Source: Coxiellaceae bacterium (GTDB lineage Bacteria > Pseudomonadota > Gammaproteobacteria > UBA9339). From it: 10,405 nucleotides of DNA. A program made the translations under genes and the position numbers. The stretch spans positions 2,163-12,567 of the forward strand of contig PLMI01000038.1 in assembly GCA_003142435.1 (NCBI GenBank), given 5' to 3'. Within the stretch, counting starts at the first letter, position 1, and the number at the start of each line of letters is the position of its first letter. The notes beneath the pieces are model-generated. The model was not told the origin of the DNA, did not search any database, and saw only the letters and a list, made by a program, of their open reading frames with translations. Below, piece after piece: positions 5,800-10,405 of the stretch.

Positions 5800-6549
5800 T
5801 CATATTTTTTTCGCGTAGATTAATACTCCGCCAATCTCTTTTTTTATTATCGCATTTAGTATCTCATCGTACCTGCGGCAAGCATTTTCATAAGCATCTT
5901 CCCCAAAATTTTTCTTGATTGCATTTTTTTGTGCATGAATTTTCGAAATCAATTTCGTATACCATAATTCAAATTTTTCAGTTAGATTGATTGTTTCTTG
6001 AAGTTGCCAGCCTGTACTTTTTAACAATTGTTCTATATTTTTTAAATCCACCGGAATAAAAGGATATTGCGCACTATCGTCACGGTAAATTGGATTGGAT
6101 TCATTTTTTTCAGATAAATTCAGATAATCAGAGATTGCAATGGTAGCTCCATTTTTTGCCGTTATGTTCAAAGAAGATAATGATGCTTTTTGATTGCGAA
6201 AGCATAAAAAAGAACCAAAAAGGCATATTAAATCGAATTTGTTTTGAAATAATTCTCCTATTTTACACGCATCAGAAACGTGAAAATCGACATCTGGATA
6301 TTTTCCTTTAGCGTAATTAATTGAAGCTTTTTCTATGTCAAAACCGGTAACCTTGCCCCAGCCATTTTTTTGAATGTAATAAGCAGTGCCTCCAAGTCCG
6401 CAAGCTGCATCGAGTATTTCCCTTGATTTGCTTTTGCCAAATTTATCCATTACCAAATGAATTGCTTCTTCTTCTCCTGCATGAGCGTAATCACCATTGC
6501 GAAGAAATGCTAAGATTTTTTTTCCTTTATATTCGCGGAAAGCTTTCAT
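5800..6549 (-). CDS. Class I SAM-dependent methyltransferase
   Basis: A 249-residue methyltransferase with a Rossmann-like fold. The SAM-binding motif I is ILDAACGLGGTAYYIQ (residues 45-60), and the acidic residue closing strand 2 is Asp71 in VTGFDIEKASINYA. A motif IV-like strand is FDLICLFGSFLCF, followed by the NGATIAISDYLNL strand. The N-terminal FLRNGDYAHAGEEEAI resembles small-molecule methyltransferases, but the substrate cannot be told. The ATG at 6549 is supported by GGAG six bases upstream (complement of 6556-6559). The gene is the last of the minus-strand block and is divergent from the tandem-domain shell gene. I see no link to the compartment. Confidence 0.85.
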   Translation of the reverse strand: MKAFREYKGKKILAFLRNGDYAHAGEEEAIHLVMDKFGKSKSREILDAACGLGGTAYYIQKNGWGKVTGFDIEKASINYAKGKYPDVDFHVSDACKIGELFQNKFDLICLFGSFLCFRNQKASLSSLNITAKNGATIAISDYLNLSEKNESNPIYRDDSAQYPFIPVDLKNIEQLLKSTGWQLQETINLTEKFELWYTKLISKIHAQKNAIKKNFGEDAYENACRRYDEILNAIIKKEIGGVLIYAKKI

Positions 6550-6581
6550 GTAAATCTCCAGTTCTGGGTTTATTGGTCGTA

Positions 6582-6587
6582 ATTATA
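6582..6587 (-). promoter_or_regulatory. Possible -10 box for the methyltransferase gene
   Basis: A perfect TATAAT reads on the minus strand about 33 bases upstream of the methyltransferase ATG. No convincing -35 hexamer lies at the usual distance, and the region is AT-rich, so a chance match is possible. Confidence 0.3.
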
Positions 6588-6698
6588 ACCATAATTTTAA
6601 ATTTATTTCTGTTGTAAATCATAAGGAAAATAGCCCGTATGAGTTTAGATATTTCTGTTTTTATTTATCAGCTTTTTGCTATTTTTGGGTATAAACTC

Positions 6699-6718
6699 AT
6701 TTACATTAGAGTGTAAAT
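6699..6718. promoter_or_regulatory. Inverted repeat ATTTACA-N6-TGTAAAT, possible operator
   Basis: A perfect 7-bp inverted repeat with a 6-base spacer, placed between the divergent methyltransferase and shell-operon promoters. Its size suits binding of a dimeric repressor or activator, but no regulator gene is present in the window to match it. Confidence 0.3.
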
Positions 6719-6840
6719 AATTTAAAGTGGGAAATCATTAAAATCATAGTTGAAAATCTTTTTTTTAGATAATGACGGTATTGAACTATTTTTCAAACTG
6801 ATGTGCTACTAATTTTGCCTATGACATTCTTTATGTAACC

Positions 6841-6869
6841 TTCATTTTTAAGAGTAAAAATTATATAAT
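6841..6869 (+). promoter_or_regulatory. Sigma-70-type promoter for the shell/aldolase operon
   Basis: A consensus -10 box TATAAT (6864-6869) is preceded by TTCATT (6841-6846, three of six matches to TTGACA) with a 17-base spacer. Transcription would begin near 6876, giving a leader of about 33 bases before the ATG at 6909, with GGGGAG as ribosome binding site. Confidence 0.5.
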
Positions 6870-6908
6870 CTATCATTTTAGAGCAACAGAGCAACCGGGG
6901 AGTAATTG

Positions 6909-7574
6909 ATGATTAAAAATAATTGTTTTGAATTAAGAACGATATTGTTTATTGATAGCTTACAACCGCAAATAACAAAGCTTATCGCGGCAAGCGATAA
7001 AGTTAACAAAGTATGTGATCCGACAGAATACGAGGCAGGCCTTGTAGTAGAAATTGCTCCTGCTATGGAAATTCATTCCCTTCTCGATGTTGCTTTAAAA
7101 AGAACAAGTGTTCGTTTGGGATGTTTTATGACTGAACGACGCTATGGTGTCATGTGTTTGCATCATGCAGACCAAGGCGAGGTTAAAGAGGCAGGGCGCG
7201 CGATTTTACAAGCGGTCAATTTAGAAGAAAATGATAGAGCCAAAGCGCTAATCCTGACAAATAAAATCATTCGCGCAGTTGAGCAGGATCACACAACTAT
7301 GTTCAACAACATGGCAAGAGTAAGTAAAGTTAATGTTGGCGAGTCGGTTTTAATTATGGAAACTACTCCCGCCACATATTTGACAATAGCATGTAACGAA
7401 GCGCTTAAAGCGGCGCGTGTTAAATTAATTCACTTAGAACCGGTGGGAGCTTCGGGCCGATTAATTTTAAGCGGTTCTGAGTCTGAAATAGATTCAGCAG
7501 CACTTGCGGCGAAAGGAATTTTAGATAAACTCAATGAAATGCAAGTTAATAAAAGTGGCAGGCAATTAGGCTGA
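6909..7574 (+). CDS. BMC tandem-domain shell protein (EutL-like BMC-T)
   Basis: A 221-residue shell protein with two BMC domains fused head to tail, as in EutL (219 residues in E. coli), forming pseudohexameric trimers in the shell facets. The first domain is seen from EAGLVVEIAPAMEIHSLLDVALKRTSVRLGC (about residues 42-72), the second from SVLIMETTPATYLTIACNEALKAARVKLI (146-174). Each is preceded by an extra N-terminal element (FIDSLQPQITKLIA; ILTNKIIRAVEQ), consistent with the permuted EutL arrangement. The likely pore segments are near RRYG and GASGR. Such proteins can gate larger metabolites. The ATG at 6909 is preferred over the in-frame TTG just before it because GGGGAG at 6897-6902 then sits six bases upstream. 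It begins the right-hand operon. The family is firm, the EutL-like subtype less so. Confidence 0.88.
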   Translation: MIKNNCFELRTILFIDSLQPQITKLIAASDKVNKVCDPTEYEAGLVVEIAPAMEIHSLLDVALKRTSVRLGCFMTERRYGVMCLHHADQGEVKEAGRAILQAVNLEENDRAKALILTNKIIRAVEQDHTTMFNNMARVSKVNVGESVLIMETTPATYLTIACNEALKAARVKLIHLEPVGASGRLILSGSESEIDSAALAAKGILDKLNEMQVNKSGRQLG

Positions 7575-7628
7575 TTAAAAGGCCTTTGGAGAAATAAAAT
7601 TTTTTAATTCAAATTAGGGATAAAGAAT

Positions 7629-8744
7629 ATGACTGCACGCAATTTATTACGATATTTTACTTTGCTGGGGACGGGATTAGTTATCATGCCGCCTGCTTCT
7701 TACGCAATAGAAATAAATCTTTCGCCCGCAATAACCGGAGTTCAAGCGCAAGGGCAGGCGCAAGCGCAATCAGCTACAGGTGCGGGATTAGCAGCCATAC
7801 AAAACGCGCCATCGCAATTGTTGGACGTTGCAACAGCAGCAGCTACGAGTTCTAAAACTTCCGGAACTGCCGCAACCGGAGCTGGCGGGGCATCGGCATC
7901 ATCCGGCGAAACTTCCGCGCCTTCTGCAGCTTCGGCTATGATGCCTGCGAGATTACCTGAAAAGCCAAGCGTGGAAGTTGTTGGTGTAAACAAAGACAAC
8001 TCTTATTCAAGTTATCCTGAAGGAATGGGGAATTATAATATAAATGCTCATCACGAAGATGAAGTTTTACCGGAGCAGTCTGATTATACTGCTGATGAAT
8101 CGATACATGATGACGAAATTACCGACTCGCCTTTTGATGGGCTTTTCCTTGATGGAAGTTTGCTCTACGCTCATACGCACCCCCAGGATAAACAGAAAAA
8201 CAACACAACCGGCGAAGAAAATACCTTTGGTGTTAATGAAGATGATTATACAATCGGAGTAGGTGCGGGTTATGCCTTTGTGTGGGGCAAGTTTTACTTA
8301 GGAACCGATGTTTACTTTAATTTTTTATCGTACGATGAGGGCGGTCAAAATACCACAATTAACGGTGTTGCAACTGAAATGGCGAAATTAAAATCAAATG
8401 GCGAGGCGGGTTTTGACTTGCGAATTGGTGGGCTTTTGACAAGAAGGGTTTTGCTATACGGTTCCATTGGAATTGATGTTGCACAATTCAAGGTAACGTC
8501 TGAAAGTTCTTCAGTTTTCGATTCGGGTGAAAATTCTAAAACGGTGTTTGGACTTGCTCCAGGTATCGGTTTGGAATATGCGTTGACGAAAAATTGGTTT
8601 ATAACTTCACAACTGAAATATATTATTTTTCAGAAAATCAACGATGATTATACAAGACCTGGAACAACTCCGGAAAGCATTAACAATAAATACGATATTT
8701 CGAGGACGGAATTTAGAATAGGAGTTGATTACCATTTTGATTAG
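7629..8744 (+). CDS. Outer-membrane beta-barrel protein with Ala/Ser-rich region
   Basis: A 371-residue exported protein. Residues 1-26 form a signal peptide (charged MTARNLLR, hydrophobic core, PASYA before the cleavage site). Residues 38-106 are low-complexity and rich in Ala, Gly, Ser, Thr and Gln. An acidic stretch with many Asp, Glu and His follows (141-168). From about 170 to the end, alternating aromatic strands (GLFLDGSLLYAH, YTIGVGAGYAFV, KFYLGTDVYFNF, LLYGSIGIDVAQF, WFITSQLKYIIF, FRIGVDYHF) are typical of a small OmpA/opacity-like barrel. The last residue is Asp just after the usual terminal Phe. AGGGA lies eight bases before the ATG. The gene sits between shell protein and aldolase with only nine bases to the latter, so it is apparently co-transcribed with a cytoplasmic compartment, which is unexpected. 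Its function is unknown. Confidence 0.8.
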   Translation: MTARNLLRYFTLLGTGLVIMPPASYAIEINLSPAITGVQAQGQAQAQSATGAGLAAIQNAPSQLLDVATAAATSSKTSGTAATGAGGASASSGETSAPSAASAMMPARLPEKPSVEVVGVNKDNSYSSYPEGMGNYNINAHHEDEVLPEQSDYTADESIHDDEITDSPFDGLFLDGSLLYAHTHPQDKQKNNTTGEENTFGVNEDDYTIGVGAGYAFVWGKFYLGTDVYFNFLSYDEGGQNTTINGVATEMAKLKSNGEAGFDLRIGGLLTRRVLLYGSIGIDVAQFKVTSESSSVFDSGENSKTVFGLAPGIGLEYALTKNWFITSQLKYIIFQKINDDYTRPGTTPESINNKYDISRTEFRIGVDYHFD

Positions 8745-8753
8745 AGGCATTAA

Positions 8754-9503
8754 GTGGGCGATAAAAAAACATTCATTATTAACGAAATTGTAAAATACTC
8801 ACAACGATTGGATCAAAAAGGATTTGGCGCAAATCACGATGGTAATATTAGCGCTCTATTTGAAAATACAATTTTAGCAACGCCAACTGCTGTAAGCAAA
8901 GGCAATGTTGTTGCCGATATAATTATAACATTAGATCAGGATGGCAAAAAAATTTCCGGAAATGGCAAATCATTTTCCGAAATCAAAATGCATTTAGCAG
9001 CTTATAAAAAAAGAGGCGATATAAGAGCCGTAGTTCATGCGCATCCTCCTTATGCAACGGCAAGAGGTTTGGCGCGACTTCCTTTGATTCCATCTCTGCC
9101 GGAAGCGATAGTTTCTCTTGGTGATGTGATTCCGGTTGCTGATTTTGCGATGCCTGGAACATCGGAAAATGACGCAATTATCTCGAAAATGGTCGCAAAC
9201 TACGACGCTTTTATGATCGCGGGCAATGGTGTTTTAGCTGTTGGCGATAGTGTAGAACAAGCGTATTTGCGGCTGGAATTAGTTGAGCATTTAGTGAAAA
9301 TTCATTTTCTTGCCGAAAAATTTGGTTCGCCAATGATCTTATCTCCTGAAGATATAAATTCACTTATGGAAAAGAGAAAAGCAGCAGGGCTTGGGCCAAA
9401 AACCTTAAGTCCTAAAACTGAAAATGAAAACATAAAAAAACCTTCTTTAGATGAATTGACAAAAATTATCACGGAAGAAATTTCTAACGCAATAAAAGAA
9501 TAA
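8754..9503 (+). CDS. Class II aldolase (FucA/AraD family) with C-terminal encapsulation-type helix
   Basis: A 249-residue member of the class II aldolase/adducin family; relatives are zinc-dependent aldolases that cleave ketose-1-phosphates to dihydroxyacetone phosphate and an aldehyde, or epimerases. Visible are NHDGNIS (residues 27-33), the catalytic-type Glu76 in SEIKMHLAAY and zinc ligands His95/His97 in HAHPPYATA. At the third ligand position, usually ANHGV, the protein reads AGNGV with Asn158. The enzyme core ends near 190. A linker rich in Lys, Pro and Asn then leads to an amphipathic helix at 231-248 (DELTKIITEEISNAIK) that resembles the N-terminal helix of DeoC, a probable encapsulation peptide. 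The GTG start has AGAGG six bases upstream, overlapping the preceding stop. Substrate is unproven; fuculose-1-phosphate, rhamnulose-1-phosphate or 5-deoxyribulose-1-phosphate are candidates. Confidence 0.9.
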   Translation: MGDKKTFIINEIVKYSQRLDQKGFGANHDGNISALFENTILATPTAVSKGNVVADIIITLDQDGKKISGNGKSFSEIKMHLAAYKKRGDIRAVVHAHPPYATARGLARLPLIPSLPEAIVSLGDVIPVADFAMPGTSENDAIISKMVANYDAFMIAGNGVLAVGDSVEQAYLRLELVEHLVKIHFLAEKFGSPMILSPEDINSLMEKRKAAGLGPKTLSPKTENENIKKPSLDELTKIITEEISNAIKE

Positions 9504-9529
9504 ATTTAAATAATGAGGAAAAAATAAAG

Positions 9530-10294
9530 ATGAGAACACGAACACCGATAATTGCCGGTAACTGGAAAATGAACAATACCATTACTGATGGAGTTGAACT
9601 CGTAAAAGCAATTCACTTTGGATTGGGTCAATGTCCGCCGGATTCTGAAATTGTAGTTGCTCCACCTTTTACTGCGCTAAGCAAAGTTGCCGATTTTTTA
9701 AAAAATTCCTTTATAAAAGTTTCAGGGCAAGATATTTTTTGGGAGGAATCAGGCGCTTTTACTGGAGAAATTTCAGGTCAAATGTTAAAAGATGCCGGCG
9801 CTGATTACGTAATTATCGGGCATTCAGAGAGACGGCAATATTTTCACGAAACCGATGACACAGTAAACAAAAAAGTTAAAGCAGCAATTGCAAGCGAACT
9901 TATTCCTATAGTTTGTGTCGGTGAAACTTTAGCGCAGAGAGAAGCGCATCAAGTGCAGGAAGTGATAACCCACCAAATTGTCGAGGGGCTAAAAGAAATA
10001 TCGCCGAATAATGTTGCAGCTTCAGTCATTGCTTATGAACCTGTTTGGGCGATAGGAACTGGAAAAACCGCATCAACTGCGCAAGCTGAAGAAGTACATA
10101 TAATGATTCGCGGTTTGATTGCATTGCACTTTGGCCAAAATGCAGCAGATAAAATTAGAATTATTTATGGCGGCAGCGTTAAACCGTCAAATAGCAAGGA
10201 ATTGCTTGCAGTTCCTGATATTGATGGTGCTTTAATTGGTGGTGCAAGTCTTAAAGCAAGTGAGTTTATTGAAATAATCAGGAGTTCCATTTAA
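9530..10294 (+). CDS. tpiA: Triosephosphate isomerase
   Basis: A 254-residue enzyme of standard length that interconverts dihydroxyacetone phosphate and glyceraldehyde-3-phosphate. All key residues are present: Asn11 and Lys13 in GNWKMN, the electrophile His98 in IIGHSERR, the catalytic base Glu170 in AYEPVWAIGTGKTA with the flexible loop 6, and the phosphate-binding IIYGGSVKP and GALIGGASL segments. GAGG lies 11 bases before the ATG. The gene follows the class II aldolase by 26 bases, so it is probably the last gene of the operon in view. No encapsulation-type extension is visible, so it may act in the cytosol. Its placement suggests it joins the two triose phosphates made by DeoC and the class II aldolase. 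Whether it is the only TIM of the cell cannot be told. Confidence 0.97.
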   Translation: MRTRTPIIAGNWKMNNTITDGVELVKAIHFGLGQCPPDSEIVVAPPFTALSKVADFLKNSFIKVSGQDIFWEESGAFTGEISGQMLKDAGADYVIIGHSERRQYFHETDDTVNKKVKAAIASELIPIVCVGETLAQREAHQVQEVITHQIVEGLKEISPNNVAASVIAYEPVWAIGTGKTASTAQAEEVHIMIRGLIALHFGQNAADKIRIIYGGSVKPSNSKELLAVPDIDGALIGGASLKASEFIEIIRSSI

Positions 10295-10370
10295 ATTTTT
10301 TTGCTAAAAAGAAAAAAATTGCTAAAAAATCGTAACATATTGATTTTATTAATATTTTTTATTGCATGTT

Positions 10371-10403
10371 TTTATTCACTTTCGTTTTATGAAAGTGAAT
10401 AAA
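10371..10403. terminator. 13-bp perfect hairpin downstream of tpiA, possible terminator
   Basis: TTTATTCACTTTC (10371-10383) and GAAAGTGAATAAA (10391-10403) form a perfect 13-bp stem around a 7-base loop. It begins 77 bases after the tpiA stop. The stem is AT-rich, and the T-run expected 3' of it would lie beyond the window, so a bidirectional terminator and a mere palindromic repeat cannot be separated. Confidence 0.35.
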
Positions 10404-10405
10404 CC

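Larger units (their letters stand above)
6550..6908. other. Divergent intergenic region with promoters and two inverted repeats
   Basis: This spacer separates the methyltransferase from the shell-protein operon. It contains ATGAGTTTA 6639-6647 with TAAACTCAT 6692-6700 (9 bp, perfect) and the adjacent ATTTACA 6699-6705, six bases, TGTAAAT 6712-6718, a shape suited to a dimeric regulator. The promoter of the right-hand operon lies at 6841-6869. No gene is seen in the spacer. Confidence 0.5.

Noticed and set aside
6906..6908. TTG start for the tandem-domain shell protein
   Set aside because: The ATG directly after it has better spacing (six bases) from GGGGAG; the TTG would have only three.

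Overview
The window is AT-rich bacterial DNA from what looks like a Gram-negative organism. It encodes a protein with a signal peptide, a disordered region and an outer-membrane-type beta-barrel, and a glycosyltransferase of the type used in lipopolysaccharide core synthesis. The AT-rich spacers, dispersed palindromic repeats and gene mix would suit an uncultivated lineage, but nothing here fixes the phylum.

The main content is a bacterial microcompartment (BMC) locus on the + strand, split into two blocks. The left block (444-2145) holds two EutN/CcmL pentamer shell genes and a deoxyribose-phosphate aldolase (DeoC) with an extra N-terminal amphipathic helix and a four-cysteine segment. The right block (6909-10294) runs as one likely operon: a tandem-domain (EutL-like) shell protein, an outer-membrane beta-barrel protein, a class II (FucA/AraD-type) aldolase with a C-terminal amphipathic helix, and triosephosphate isomerase. 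The helices on the two aldolases share the core L-x-K-I-I-T-E although they sit at opposite ends of unrelated enzymes, as expected of encapsulation peptides that address cargo to one shell.

Between the blocks, 2463-6549 holds four minus-strand genes with no evident BMC role: an AAA ATPase of the DUF4143 family, a family 2 glycosyltransferase, a single-domain response regulator and a SAM-dependent methyltransferase. The spacers here carry tandem repeats, a TGTCAT-ended palindromic repeat and hairpin clusters, consistent with an inserted or rearranged segment.

Working model (inference): DeoC splits 2-deoxyribose-5-phosphate into glyceraldehyde-3-phosphate and acetaldehyde. The class II aldolase splits a ketose-1-phosphate into dihydroxyacetone phosphate and an aldehyde. 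Triosephosphate isomerase joins the two triose phosphates, while the shell would hold the volatile aldehyde. This matches the DeoC-containing 'sugar phosphate utilizing' (SPU) class of compartments. BMC hexamer genes, an aldehyde dehydrogenase, a phosphotransacylase and sugar kinases are not in the window and would have to lie outside it. The non-coding DNA is unusually structured: a terminal-inverted-repeat element at the left edge, and two related hairpin leaders upstream of the pentamer genes and deoC.
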